Below are positions 9,189 through 18,129 of a DNA stretch of 64,000 bases, in pieces. Location: contig NZ_MKCR01000004.1 in the NCBI RefSeq assembly GCF_001855565.1, forward strand, positions 155,515 to 219,514, written 5' to 3'. Origin of the DNA: Chromobacterium amazonense. Its GTDB lineage: Bacteria > Pseudomonadota > Gammaproteobacteria > Burkholderiales > Chromobacteriaceae. Numbering within the stretch: position 1 is the stretch's first letter; every line of letters starts with the position of its first letter. The notes below the pieces were generated by a model that did no database searches, was not told where the DNA came from, and saw only the letters and a program-made list of their open reading frames with translations. Both the position numbers and the translations under genes were made by a program.

Positions 9189-9857
9189 ATGAACCATCGC
9201 CTGATCCTGTCCTCCCTGGCGGCGGCCCTGCTGGCCGGCTGCGCCGGCACCCAAGGCCCCGCCGGCTCTGCCGCCGCGCCCACGCTGTCCCAGCTGCAAG
9301 GCGAGTGGAAGCAGCTGGATGCCGGCCCGGCCGCCGCCAGCTTGCAGATCGCCGAGCAGCGGCTGTCGATCAAGGCCGGTTGCAACGGCATGTTCGGCCC
9401 GGCCACGCTGGAAGACGGCAAGCTGCGCGCCAAGCCGCTGGCGGCCACCATGATGATGTGTCCGCCGGAGGCGATGCAGCGCGACGCCGCGCTGAGCCGC
9501 CAGCTGGAAGCGGGCATGCCGGTCAAGCTGGAGCAGGGCCAGTTGCTGCTGGGCGAAGGCAAGGACGCGATGCGCTTTGAAAAACTGCCGCAGGGCGAGA
9601 TCAAGTTCATCTCCGTCGCCGCCGAACGCAAGCCGTGCAGCGGCGTCGCGCCGATGCAATGCCTGCAGGTGCGCGCCGACAAGAACCAGCCGTGGCAGCT
9701 GCATTACGGCGAGATTGAGGGTTTCCAGCCGGAACCGGGCACCGCCTATCGCCTGCGCGTCAAAGAGGTGAAGGTTGACAATCCGCCGGCCGATGCCTCG
9801 TCCATCCGCTGGATTCTGGACATGGTGGTGGAACAAGAAGTGGTGAAGAAGCCTTGA
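9189..9857 (+). CDS. META domain plus DUF4377 lipoprotein
   Basis: 222-residue lipoprotein. The signal sequence ends with a clear lipobox, LLAGC at about residues 13-17, so the mature protein should be lipid-anchored. The META-type part carries AGCNGMFGPATLEDGKL and MMMCPPEAMQRDAAL; the DUF4377 part carries VRADKNQPWQLHYGEIEGFQ. It shares domain order and several motifs (CNxF, CxPExMQR) with the gene just upstream and is probably its paralogue; only this copy has a lipobox. A start with ATTAGGAAAATACG before the ATG gives a good ribosome-binding site. Confidence 0.8.
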   Translation: MNHRLILSSLAAALLAGCAGTQGPAGSAAAPTLSQLQGEWKQLDAGPAAASLQIAEQRLSIKAGCNGMFGPATLEDGKLRAKPLAATMMMCPPEAMQRDAALSRQLEAGMPVKLEQGQLLLGEGKDAMRFEKLPQGEIKFISVAAERKPCSGVAPMQCLQVRADKNQPWQLHYGEIEGFQPEPGTAYRLRVKEVKVDNPPADASSIRWILDMVVEQEVVKKP

Positions 9858-10270
9858 TAGCCTGCTTACGATCTTACGAATAGGTTTGGGATTGGGCTTG
9901 TGAGGGGGAAGAACGCCACGTATGCGATGAGCACCGGTCCCTTCAAGCCTGCCGCCGGGTGGCTGGCCCGAGGTTTTAAGCGGCTGCCTGTTTGAGCCCC
10001 GCGACGTTAGCGCGGGGCGAGTTCAGCCGCGCCTCGGGCCTGACGGGACCCGGCGGGGAGCCGCAGGCCAGGCTTGCAGGGTGGCCTTTAGGGGTGGAGG
10101 GGATATTTGGCCAAGCAAATATCCCCTCCCTGTCCGCCGGGCAGCCCCGGCTATGAAAATCATTATCCGCGCAGCGGATGCAAAACCATGATGATTGCGG
10201 GCAGATTCCGGCTCGGGCGCGGAATGGCCGCTCTGCTACAATCGCGGCATTGAAATTGCAGGAGGCCGCC
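9858..10270. other. 413-base intergenic region with a strong hairpin
   Basis: No convincing gene in either strand. The stretch is GC-rich and full of short palindromes, including a perfect 14-bp hairpin at 10096-10129 listed separately. It ends in the leader of the methyltransferase gene with GCAGGAGG just before 10271. It could be a degenerate dispersed repeat. Confidence 0.5.
10096..10129. repeat. Perfect 14-bp hairpin
   Basis: GGAGGGGATATTTG, loop GCCAAG, CAAATATCCCCTCC. Fourteen perfect pairs with a 6-base loop and no T run on either side, so it is not a standard terminator. It lies about 140 bases before a methyltransferase gene. Function unknown. Confidence 0.7.
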
Positions 10271-11092
10271 ATGAGCCTGATTCCCGAAATCAAACCCCAG
10301 CAATCGCTGGAGCTGCTCAAAGAGCTGCACATCCTCACCCGCGACGGCAAGATCAACCAGGACACCCGCCGCAAGCTGAAGCAGGTCTACCACCTGTACC
10401 AGTTCATCGAACCCTTGATGACCGACGTGCTGGAGAAAAAAGGCGCGATGACGCTGGCCGACCACGGCGCCGGCAAGTCCTACCTCGGCTTCATCCTGTA
10501 CGACCTGTTCCTGAAGGACAAGGCCGCCGGCCATATCTACGGCGTGGAAACCCGGCAAGAGCTGGTGGACAAGTCGCGAGAGCTGGCCGAGCGCCTGGGC
10601 TTCGAACGCATGGGCTTCCTGAACCTGACGGTGGAGCAATCGATCACCTCTACCGAACTGCCGGAGCAGGTGGACATCATCACCGCGCTGCACGCCTGCA
10701 ACACCGCCACCGACGACGCCATCCGCTTCGCGCTGGCCAAGGACGCCCAGTACATCGTGCTGGTGCCGTGCTGCCAGGCCGAGGTGGCCGCCGTGCTGCG
10801 GCAGAAGAAGAACGAGACTTTCGGCAAGACGCCGCTGTCCGAGCTGTGGCGCCACCCCATCCACACCCGCGAGTTCGGCAGCCAGCTGACCAATGTGCTG
10901 CGCTGCCTGCAGCTGGAGGCCCGCGGCTACCAGTTGACTGTCACCGAGCTGGTGGGCTGGGAACACTCGATGAAGAACGAGCTGATCATCGCCAAGAAGA
11001 CCGGCAAGGGCAAAGCCAGCGCCCGCGAGCGCCAGCTGGCCATCCTGGACGAACTGAACCTGATGGATCTGCGCGAGCGCTTCGCCTACTGA
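10271..11092 (+). CDS. Class I SAM-dependent methyltransferase (Methyltransf_32-like)
   Basis: 273-residue protein with a methyltransferase fold: MTLADHGAGKSYLGFILYD (SAM-binding glycine-rich part, about 55-75), IYGVETRQELVDKSRELAERLG (ribose-binding acidic position), and DIITALHACNTATDDAIRFAL plus YIVLVPCCQAEVAAVLR. ALHAC and PCCQ are typical of the family of predicted rRNA/small-molecule methyltransferases related to GSTCD/METTL-like proteins. The ATG at 10271 is preceded by GCAGGAGG at 10258-10265, which decides the start over an upstream in-frame codon. Substrate unknown. It converges on the chemoreceptor gene with a 27-base gap. Confidence 0.72.
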   Translation: MSLIPEIKPQQSLELLKELHILTRDGKINQDTRRKLKQVYHLYQFIEPLMTDVLEKKGAMTLADHGAGKSYLGFILYDLFLKDKAAGHIYGVETRQELVDKSRELAERLGFERMGFLNLTVEQSITSTELPEQVDIITALHACNTATDDAIRFALAKDAQYIVLVPCCQAEVAAVLRQKKNETFGKTPLSELWRHPIHTREFGSQLTNVLRCLQLEARGYQLTVTELVGWEHSMKNELIIAKKTGKGKASARERQLAILDELNLMDLRERFAY

Positions 11093-11119
11093 TCGCGCCC
11101 CGCTGGCCCTACATGCCGG

Positions 11120-12748
11120 CTAAAGCCGGAAGCGCGCCGTGACGCTTTGCAGCGCGTGCGACAACTCGTTGAGCTGGCTGGAGGTGGTGGCCAGCTCTTC
11201 CACCGTGGCGCTGTTGGACTCCGCCATCTGCGATACTTGCTCCATGTTCTGAGCCAGACTCAGGCTGGCGGTGCGCTGCTCGCCCAGCGCGCCGGTGATG
11301 GTGGAAATGGTATCGACGATGGACAGCGTGCTGCCCTCGATCTCGCCCATGGAGTCGCTGGCCTCGCGCGCGCTGCCGCTGACGGTTTCCACGCTGGACA
11401 GGCTCTGATCCATGCTGCCCACCACCTTCTCCACCCCTTGCTGGATGGCGGAAATCATCTGGGTGATTTCCTGGGCCGAGCTGGCGGTGCGCTCCGCCAG
11501 CTTGCGCACCTCGTCCGCCACCACGGCGAAACCGCGGCCCATCTCGCCGGCGCGCGCGGCCTCGATGGCCGCGTTCAGCGCCAGCAGATTGGTCTGGTCC
11601 GCCACATCGCGGATCACCGTGACGATATTGCCGATGCGCTGCACCTCGCCGGTCAGCGTGCGCATTTCTTCCGATGTCGCAGCCACGGCCTCGCTGACGG
11701 AATGAATCTTGCCGACCGAGGCCTGCACCGCCCGTCCGCCGCGGGAGGCGAGCTGGCCGGCTTCCTTGGCCTGGCGCGCCGCCTCTTCGGAATTATCCGC
11801 CACATGATTGATGCTGACTGTCAGCTGCTCGATGGTGGCCGCCGCTTCGGACGTGGCCTCGGACTGGCGCTGAGCGCCGGTGGCCACCTGCTGCGCCATG
11901 CTGGCCAGCTCATGGGCGGAGTCCGACACCTGGCTGGCATTGCTCTGGATGCTGGAAACCACTTGCCGCAAACCCTTGCGCATGTTCTGGATATTGCGGG
12001 CGATTTCCACCGCCTCGTCGCGCGACTCGGGCAGGTCCTCATCCGCGCCGCTCAGATCGCCCTGCTCGATATGCCGCACCAGCTGCACGGATTTGCGCAG
12101 CGGGGTGGTCACCAGGTTGGAAATCGTTAAGGCGATGGCCACGGCCACCAACACCGCCAAGCCGGCGGAAACCAGCATGATGGACAAGGCCTGGTTATAA
12201 GCGGATTTGCTTTCGTCCAGCGCCTGTTGCACTTTGTCATGCTGATAGGCGGTCAATTCATCCAACTGCTGTTGAAAAGCGGTGATGGCTGGGGCAAAAC
12301 GTTTTTTCAGGAAGGCCTGGGCTTCAGCATTTTTATTGGCTCTAGCCAGCGCGTATAAAGGATCGTACAACGGCGTCAAGGCCTCGCGCGCCTGCATGAC
12401 CTTGGACAGGATACCCCGGCCTTTCGGGGCCACCACCACCTTGTCCAATTCGCTCAGAATAGCCGTATTTTCCGTCTTCAAACCCTCTATCTTGGCAATG
12501 CTGGCCTCGATGTCCGGCGCTTCCGTCGCAATGATCGCGTCGCGCATCAGTCTGGAGATGTTCAAGGTGGAGACGATCAGCTTGTTGCACATCTCCACCT
12601 TGGGGTAGCGATTGCCGGTGATTTCTTCCTGCTTGTCCCTTATCGCATTCAACTTGAGAATGGCGGAAACCACGATGGCGATCAGAATCAGAATCAGCAA
12701 GCCATAGCCGGCCAATAGCTTCTGCTTGACGGTAAGCTGGGATAGCAT
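11120..12748 (-). CDS. Methyl-accepting chemotaxis protein
   Basis: 542-residue chemoreceptor. N-terminal membrane helix (about residues 11-32), a periplasmic four-helix-bundle ligand domain of the 4HB_MCP type (about 35-190), a second membrane helix (about 190-212), a HAMP domain ([20 protein letters not shown]) and a long cytoplasmic signalling domain whose hairpin tip reads [19 protein letters not shown]. It controls CheA/CheW signalling in response to an unknown ligand. No CheR-binding pentapeptide is seen at the C-terminus. ATG at 12748 was chosen because GGAGAG lies just upstream and the next residues ([12 protein letters not shown]) are the usual MCP start; an upstream in-frame start adds only an unlikely basic stretch. 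Confidence 0.9.
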   Translation of the reverse strand: MLSQLTVKQKLLAGYGLLILILIAIVVSAILKLNAIRDKQEEITGNRYPKVEMCNKLIVSTLNISRLMRDAIIATEAPDIEASIAKIEGLKTENTAILSELDKVVVAPKGRGILSKVMQAREALTPLYDPLYALARANKNAEAQAFLKKRFAPAITAFQQQLDELTAYQHDKVQQALDESKSAYNQALSIMLVSAGLAVLVAVAIALTISNLVTTPLRKSVQLVRHIEQGDLSGADEDLPESRDEAVEIARNIQNMRKGLRQVVSSIQSNASQVSDSAHELASMAQQVATGAQRQSEATSEAAATIEQLTVSINHVADNSEEAARQAKEAGQLASRGGRAVQASVGKIHSVSEAVAATSEEMRTLTGEVQRIGNIVTVIRDVADQTNLLALNAAIEAARAGEMGRGFAVVADEVRKLAERTASSAQEITQMISAIQQGVEKVVGSMDQSLSSVETVSGSAREASDSMGEIEGSTLSIVDTISTITGALGEQRTASLSLAQNMEQVSQMAESNSATVEELATTSSQLNELSHALQSVTARFRL

Positions 12749-12968
12749 GGTTTTCTCTCCGACACGACGGCGGCCATTTCTCAGGGCGTGCTTAGCACCG
12801 CGTACTACCACGCCTGTCAGCTTGCAACATAGTCGCTAGGCGGTGGCGGCGCAAAATAAAACCCCTTGTCCGCTTGCTCGCAACGACCTGAAATGGCGTA
12901 TTCCCCCTTACTTTCACAGAGCCATTGCCTAAGCTCAAACCAGTGACCGAGCAAACGGGAGAGTGCGG

Positions 12969-13790
12969 ATGCAAGTGGCGGAAATCTTCGACAAGGCGTC
13001 AGGCAAGCTGCCGATGGTGCCCAAGGTGGTGCAGGAGCTGATGGCCAGCTTCCATCGCAACGACATCAATATCGGCGAAATCACCAATATGGTGATGCAT
13101 GACCAGGTGCTGAGCGCGCGCGTGCTGCGGCTGGCCAATAGCGCCCGCTTCGGCAGCAGCCGGCGCATCGGCTCGCTGGACGACGCCGTGGTGTTGCTGG
13201 GCTTCGACAACCTCAGGGTGCTGGTCATCGCTTCCGGCATCACCGGCGCCACGCTGGGCATCACCGGCTTCGACATGAAGGCTTTCTGGCTGCGCTGCTT
13301 CGCCATGGCCAATACCTGCAAACTGCTGGCCAAACTGTGCGGGCTGGACCCGCAGCTGGGGTATACCTGCGGCCTGCTGTCGAATATCGGCGAACTGGTG
13401 CTGTTCGTCGCCGTGCCGGAACAGGCGCAGCAGATCGACCGCATCGTCGCCGGCGGCACCGACCGCATCGCCGCCGAGCGCATGCTGCTGGGCATGGATC
13501 TGACGGTGCTGGGCGCCGAACTGGCCCGACGCTGGAATTTCCCGGACGAAATCCAGGAAGCCATCCTGAACCAGCATGATCTGCTGAACGAGGACGCCTC
13601 GCCGTTCGCGCTGCTGTTAGGGCTGACCAGCTGCATCGTCTCCGGCTTCCGCCACGGCATGCCGACCGAAGACATGCTGGCCAGCCTGCCGGAACGGGTG
13701 CTGGAGCGGCTCAACCTGGACAGCGAACGCATGGAAGCCTCGATCGAGCAGCTGCAGCAAGCCAGCACGCTGGTGGACGAATTATTCTAA
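12969..13790 (+). CDS. HDOD domain protein
   Basis: 273-residue protein made almost entirely of an HDOD domain, a degenerate relative of HD phosphohydrolases found in bacterial signalling. Visible: LPMVPKVVQELMASF, DQVLSARVLRLANSARF, IGSLDDAVVLLGFDNLRVLVIA, and YTCGLLSNIGELVLF where a true HD enzyme would have a catalytic His-Asp. Such proteins often act as adaptors in two-component or c-di-GMP pathways. It is divergent from the chemoreceptor gene with about 220 bases between. The ATG at 12969 sits behind GGGAGAG; a GTG two codons earlier is an alternative. Confidence 0.82.
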   Translation: MQVAEIFDKASGKLPMVPKVVQELMASFHRNDINIGEITNMVMHDQVLSARVLRLANSARFGSSRRIGSLDDAVVLLGFDNLRVLVIASGITGATLGITGFDMKAFWLRCFAMANTCKLLAKLCGLDPQLGYTCGLLSNIGELVLFVAVPEQAQQIDRIVAGGTDRIAAERMLLGMDLTVLGAELARRWNFPDEIQEAILNQHDLLNEDASPFALLLGLTSCIVSGFRHGMPTEDMLASLPERVLERLNLDSERMEASIEQLQQASTLVDELF

Positions 13791-13864
13791 GAGCGGCATT
13801 TCGGCTCCGCGAGCCGCGGCAACAAGAGCATGGCGGCCCGCCGCCTCGCCTGGAGCGCCGACGC

Positions 13865-13900
13865 AAAAACGCCGCCGGGCCTCACGACCCGGCGGCGCTT
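13865..13900. terminator. Bidirectional intrinsic terminator between HDOD gene and exonuclease gene
   Basis: CGCCGCCGGG, 8-base loop, CCCGGCGGCG. On the minus strand it is followed by TTTTTGC and serves the exonuclease gene (stop at 13916); on the plus strand it lies after the HDOD gene. Confidence 0.8.
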
Positions 13901-13915
13901 TACCAGAACGGGGAA

Positions 13916-15790
13916 TCAGTTCTCCTCGTCGTCCGTTTCCGCCTCGACATGATCCAGGCGGCCGGTGTAGCGCAGCTCCACCTCCTGCGTCAGCAAGTCC
14001 ACCTTCACCACCGACAGCTGCACGCGGTCGCCGCGCGCCAGTTCCGGCAGGCCCGGGATGCGCAGGCGCAGCGGCAGGCCATCGATGCGCACCAAGTCTT
14101 CCTTGATCACGGTGGCGGTCGGCGCGGTAATGTTTTCCTGCAGCAGATACTTCAGGCACCAGTAATGCTCCATCTTGTCCTGGAAGGACAGATAGGCGCC
14201 GTAGGTGGCGTCGAAGTCGCGCAGGATGGCGAACAGCATGGCGTCGCCCTGAGGGAACAGCGGCTTCTCGCCGCGTATCATCGCCGCCAGCTGGCGCTGG
14301 TTGATGAAGTCGCTGGCGCGCCTGAGCGGCGAGGTACTCCAGGCATACTGCGCCACGCCCAGGCCCATGTGCGGCTCCGGGCGGGTAGTCATGCGCACCT
14401 TGCCCATGCTCTGGGCGCGGTACATGGCCGGAATGTCGGCCTCGGCCAGCATGCGGCCCCACTCGCTGTTGGCCAGGATCATCAGTTCAGACACCAGCTT
14501 GTCCATCGGCGCGCCGCGTTTGCGGATGGTGATGGTTACATGGCCATCGCTCACGTCGATGTTGTAGTCGTGCTGCACCGGGCGCGTCGGGTCGTATTTG
14601 CCGCGGCGCTTCTCCAGCGCCTCGGCGAACTGCCACAGCCACACCAGCTCGCGCTTGAACGGGTAGTCCACGCCCGGATCGTTGGCCAGCGTCTCTTCGT
14701 TGAACACCTGCTCCAGCTCGGCGTGGCGCAGGTTGGCGGCGATATGGACTTTTTCGATGCGGTTTTCAAAGGCCACCGGCTCGAATTCCGGCGTCACCTC
14801 GGCATACAAGGAAAACGCCGGGCAGTCGCGGCCTTCCTGCAGCGTGAACGCCTGCACCACATCGTCCGGCAGCATGGTGATCTTGTCGCCGGGGAAGTAG
14901 GCGGTGGACAGCCGCGACAGCACCATTTTCTCGATGTCCGAATCCACCGGCACGCCCAGCGTGGGCGCGGCGATGTGGATGCCCACGCGCTTGTTGCCGT
15001 TGGGCAGGTCTTCCACCGACAACGCGTCGTCGATCTCGGTGGTATTGGCGTCGTCGATGGAGAAGGCGCGCGCGCTGGAAACCGGCAGCTCCGGCAGCTC
15101 GGCCGGCGGCGCGTACTTGCCGAAGCCGGCGCCCTTGGGGAAGTACTCCATCAGGAAGCCGGCCATCAGGTAGTCCGGCACCGACGGGATGCCGCCCACC
15201 TTGTCGGCCAGCCGCAGCGGCGGCAGGCCGGTTTCGCGCGAAGCCTGGTCGAAGGCTTTGAATTCCAGCGTGTTCTTGTCCGGCTTCCACAAGAGCTGCA
15301 TCAGTTGCGAACGGATGGCCTCTGGCAAAACGCCGGACTTCAGCTCGCCAACCCAGCCGTCGATCTGCTCCTGCTCGCGCTTCTTGCGCTCGATGCCGGC
15401 CAGCGCGGCCTGCAGCGCGTCCTGCGGCGCCTTCTTGTAGCGGCCCTTGCCCTTCTTGTAGAAGTACATCGGCGCGCCGTGCAGGCGGCCGATCAGCGCG
15501 GCGGCCTCGACGGCGGACGGCTCATGGCCGAAGTAGTCGGCGGCCAGATCCTGATAGCCGAACTCGTCGTCCGGGCTGCATTCCCACAGGAAATCCAGGT
15601 CGATGTCGGCCGCCAGCTTGTCGGCAGCCGGCAAAAAGTCCGCCAGCGGCGAATTGAATTCCAGGAACACGTTGGCGCTTTTGATCTTGGCGCGCTTGCC
15701 GTGCTGGGTATCCACCTGCAGGCTGGCGTCGCTGCGCGACACAATGCTGCCAACCTTGAAACTGCCGCTTTCTTCGTAAAAAACGTTCAT
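13916..15790 (-). CDS. RNase II/RNase R family exoribonuclease
   Basis: 624-residue RNB-family 3'-5' exoribonuclease. The catalytic core contains ARAFSIDDANTTEIDDALSVE with the metal-binding aspartates (about residue 270), HIAAPTLGVPVDSDIEKMVLSRLSTAYFPG, and the terminal RNB motif APMDKLVSELMILANSEWGRML and YAWSTSPLRRASDFINQRQL. A short S1-like segment (RGDRVQLSVVKVDLLTQEVEL) closes the protein. The length is near RNase II and shorter than RNase R. ATG at 15790 (MNVFYEESGSFKVGSI) is chosen as the first well-supported residue; no strong ribosome site is seen. It is not possible to decide between rnb and rnr by reading alone. Confidence 0.85.
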   Translation of the reverse strand: MNVFYEESGSFKVGSIVSRSDASLQVDTQHGKRAKIKSANVFLEFNSPLADFLPAADKLAADIDLDFLWECSPDDEFGYQDLAADYFGHEPSAVEAAALIGRLHGAPMYFYKKGKGRYKKAPQDALQAALAGIERKKREQEQIDGWVGELKSGVLPEAIRSQLMQLLWKPDKNTLEFKAFDQASRETGLPPLRLADKVGGIPSVPDYLMAGFLMEYFPKGAGFGKYAPPAELPELPVSSARAFSIDDANTTEIDDALSVEDLPNGNKRVGIHIAAPTLGVPVDSDIEKMVLSRLSTAYFPGDKITMLPDDVVQAFTLQEGRDCPAFSLYAEVTPEFEPVAFENRIEKVHIAANLRHAELEQVFNEETLANDPGVDYPFKRELVWLWQFAEALEKRRGKYDPTRPVQHDYNIDVSDGHVTITIRKRGAPMDKLVSELMILANSEWGRMLAEADIPAMYRAQSMGKVRMTTRPEPHMGLGVAQYAWSTSPLRRASDFINQRQLAAMIRGEKPLFPQGDAMLFAILRDFDATYGAYLSFQDKMEHYWCLKYLLQENITAPTATVIKEDLVRIDGLPLRLRIPGLPELARGDRVQLSVVKVDLLTQEVELRYTGRLDHVEAETDDEEN

Positions 15791-15881
15791 CAAAACATGC
15801 CAGGCCGTTGAATTTAAGGGCGGATTATAGCAGCTCGCCCCACCTGCTGGCGCGGCATCTTGCCCAGGCGCGCGCCGGATG

Positions 15882-15912
15882 CAAAAAACAAAACCCCCGC
15901 GCAAGGCGGGGG
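15882..15912 (-). terminator. Intrinsic terminator of the Tsx-like porin gene
   Basis: Minus strand: CCCCCGC, short loop, GCGGGGG followed by TTTTGTTTTTTG. It lies 60 bases after the porin stop and before the exonuclease start. Confidence 0.82.
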
Positions 15913-15971
15913 CAGACAGGGGCGGCAAGCCGCCATCCCGGCCCGCGCGTAGCGGGCGAGGATCCTTCTTA

Positions 15972-16754
15972 TTAGAAGTTGTACTTGACCGAGTAGATCA
16001 CGGCGTTTTGGTAAGCCGTGCTACCCAGTTTTTGATCGGCGTAGCGGTACTGAATACCAGTGGTCACTTCCTTCACCGGCGTCCACCACAGCGCGATGGC
16101 GCCGTTTTGGCCTACGCGAGGACGGTCGCCGCTCTTATAAGCGCCGATAAACTTGTCCTGACGATTGAACTCGGTTTCATGCCACTGAGTGATCATCATG
16201 TTCTGGCCGAAAGCCTGGAACGGGTACAGCAGGACATAGCCGGTCATGAAACCGTTGTAGCCAGAAGCAGAACCCGGTGGCATCAGCGCATCCATCTGGT
16301 TGTGCACACCAATGAACGGCTTAATGTTCAGCTTGCCAAAGGTCAGATCGGTGCCCAGACCCAACACGCGATTCTGTGTGAAAAAGTGGCGATCCGCCGG
16401 GCCATTGCCACGGGTATCGTATACGTGGCCATACAGTTGCACCGGCACGCCGCCAATTTCAGTCATGTTGTAGCGGCCAACCACTTTGGTGGTGAAACGG
16501 CGGTCACGGCCTTCGGTATTGCCATTGCCTTTGCCCGGGTTTTCAATATCGAAGAAACCATACAGCTCGCCCCACTTGCCGCCCATGCCGCCTTCGGCTT
16601 CCAGGTAAGCAAAATCTTTCTTGCCACTTTGCTGAGTGGTGCGATCAGACCAATCCAGCCAGTTGACGCTGACGTTTTTGAAAGAGTAATCGGCGTGAGC
16701 CAGAGTAGAGGCGGCCAACAAAGACAAGGCCAGCAGCGACTTGCGAGTATTCAT
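15972..16754 (-). CDS. Tsx-like nucleoside-channel outer membrane protein
   Basis: 260-residue outer-membrane beta-barrel of the Tsx/OmpK family. A signal peptide (MNTRKSLLALSLLAASTLAHA) is followed by YSFKNVSVNWLDWSDRT, KKDFAYLEAEGGMGGKWGELYGFFDIENP and RRFTTKVVGRYNMTEIGG, patterns of the Tsx family, and a C-terminal aromatic residue (YSVKYNF) needed for barrel assembly. Tsx channels pass nucleosides. The ATG at 16754 has GGTG upstream; a GTG three codons earlier is possible. It stands alone, with its own terminator and a long AT-richer leader that contains a perfect 20-bp palindrome (16945-16964), so it is probably regulated by a dimeric repressor. Confidence 0.8.
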   Translation of the reverse strand: MNTRKSLLALSLLAASTLAHADYSFKNVSVNWLDWSDRTTQQSGKKDFAYLEAEGGMGGKWGELYGFFDIENPGKGNGNTEGRDRRFTTKVVGRYNMTEIGGVPVQLYGHVYDTRGNGPADRHFFTQNRVLGLGTDLTFGKLNIKPFIGVHNQMDALMPPGSASGYNGFMTGYVLLYPFQAFGQNMMITQWHETEFNRQDKFIGAYKSGDRPRVGQNGAIALWWTPVKEVTTGIQYRYADQKLGSTAYQNAVIYSVKYNF

Positions 16755-16944
16755 TTGTTTCACCAGACTATTTTCGTGTAGTAAGCAGCCGACAAGCGTC
16801 GGCGAGCGCCGCGCAGAATAGTCTCTGAAATGGCCTTGTGCAAACGATTTGTCACACTTCTGTCGCTTTTTTGCAAAGAAATTTGTTTTTTCTGTAGCGA
16901 AATGACGTCAGAATTACAAATTGTTGGCTTAATGCCACACGAGA

Positions 16945-16964
16945 TTATCTCCACGTGGAGATAA
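16945..16964. promoter_or_regulatory. Perfect 20-bp palindrome upstream of the Tsx-like gene
   Basis: TTATCTCCACGTGGAGATAA is identical to its reverse complement. It lies about 190 bases before the porin start and 38 bases after the stop of the upstream alkyltransferase-like gene; no T run follows, so it is not a terminator. It is most likely an operator for a dimeric repressor of the LacI, GntR or similar class. The regulator is not in the window. Confidence 0.6.
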
Positions 16965-17001
16965 GTATCTGAGCCAGCGCCGCTTTCTGGTTTGTTTCAA
17001 G

Positions 17002-17319
17002 TCAAACTACCTCGACCGGCCACTCGCAAATCCGTATATCGACTTTGCCATTGACATGGAATGCCACACCCTCTTCCTCCAGCAACACGCGCTGCCAGTC
17101 GGCCTGCTCGCTGCCGGGACGGGATAGCCGCCCGCCGGCGCCGACCACGCGGTGCCAGGGCGCGGAAATGCCTTCCGGTAGATGGCCCAGCAGGCGGCCC
17201 ACATGGCGCGAGTGACGCGGATAGCCGGCCAGCTCCGCCAGCCGGCCGTAGGTGACGACACGCCCAACCGGCACTTGCGCAAGCAGCGCCAACACGCGGC
17301 GGGCGAATTCCGGCGGCAT
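17002..17319 (-). CDS. Alkyltransferase-like protein (MGMT family, no catalytic cysteine)
   Basis: 105-residue protein related to the C-terminal DNA-binding domain of O6-methylguanine-DNA methyltransferase. The motif that should be PCHRV reads PWHRVVGAGGRLS, so the methyl-accepting Cys is replaced by Trp. This is the hallmark of alkyltransferase-like (ATL) proteins, which bind O6-alkylguanine in DNA and hand it to nucleotide excision repair instead of repairing it. VGRVVTYGRLAELAG is the helix-turn-helix part. Length matches ATL proteins. Its start overlaps the stop of the MBL hydrolase gene by one base. Confidence 0.85.
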   Translation of the reverse strand: MPPEFARRVLALLAQVPVGRVVTYGRLAELAGYPRHSRHVGRLLGHLPEGISAPWHRVVGAGGRLSRPGSEQADWQRVLLEEEGVAFHVNGKVDIRICEWPVEVV

Positions 17320-17969
17320 CAGCGGTAGCGCGGATTGGCGACGTAGGGGTTGTCGCGTTTCTCCGCGCCTATCGTGGTCAGCGGACCGTGGCCGGGGATG
17401 ACCACGGTGTCGTCCGGCAGGATGAACAGCTTTTGCTGAATGGCGTCTATCAGCTGTTGGTGATTGCCCATCGGGAAATCGGTGCGGCCGATCGAGCCCT
17501 GGAACAGCACGTCGCCGGCCACCAGCAGGCCGGCCGTCGGGCTGTAGAACACCACGTGGCCAGGCGTGTGGCCGGGACAGTGGATCACCTGCAGCGTTTC
17601 CTGGCCGATGGCGACGGTGTCGCCCTCTTCCAGCCAGCGCTGCGGCGTCAGCGGCTCGCTGCGCGGGAAGCCGAACATCTGCCCCTGAGTGGGCAGCTGG
17701 TCCAGCCAGAAGCTCTCGGCGCGTTGCGGTCCTTCAATCTGCACGCCCAGTTCCTCCGCCAGCTTGGCGGCGCCGCCGGCGTGGTCGATATGGCCGTGGG
17801 TCAGCAGCAGCTTCTCCACCGTCAGGCCCTGGCTATCCACCCAGGCGCGAATCCGCTCGATGTCGCCGCCGGCATCGACAATGGCGGCCTGGCGGCTGAC
17901 GCTGCACCACAGCACGCTGCAGTTCTGGGCAAACGGGGTGACCGGGATCACGTGATATTTCAGGGCCAT
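17319..17969 (-). CDS. MBL-fold metallo-hydrolase (glyoxalase II-like)
   Basis: 216-residue metallo-beta-lactamase-fold protein with the metal motif LLTHGHIDHAGGAAKL (THxHxDH), a second metal His in IHCPGHTPGHVVFY, GDVLFQGSIGRTDFP and the C-terminal PGHGPLTTIGAEK. These are the features of the small YcbL/GloB-like hydrolases that act on thioesters such as S-D-lactoylglutathione. The start at 17969 (MALKYHVIPVTPFAQNC) matches the family start. It is in one operon with the ATL gene (one-base stop/start overlap). Confidence 0.87.
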   Translation of the reverse strand: MALKYHVIPVTPFAQNCSVLWCSVSRQAAIVDAGGDIERIRAWVDSQGLTVEKLLLTHGHIDHAGGAAKLAEELGVQIEGPQRAESFWLDQLPTQGQMFGFPRSEPLTPQRWLEEGDTVAIGQETLQVIHCPGHTPGHVVFYSPTAGLLVAGDVLFQGSIGRTDFPMGNHQQLIDAIQQKLFILPDDTVVIPGHGPLTTIGAEKRDNPYVANPRYR

Positions 17970-18129
17970 GGCAATGCTCGCGGACAAAAGTCGGAATCGT
18001 ACATTCTGGCATGGCCGCCCGGGTTTGGGGAGGGGCGCGGAGACGGTGCGACGGGATAACGCGCGCAAGGGCTTATGGCCTGCCCGCCCTACAAGACGAG
18101 CCCGGCCAGGATGGTTAGGGAGGAACCCC

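Noticed and set aside
9976..10374. Possible 132-residue gene on the minus strand
   Set aside because: It runs antisense into the methyltransferase gene and through repeat-like palindromes; no family resemblance.
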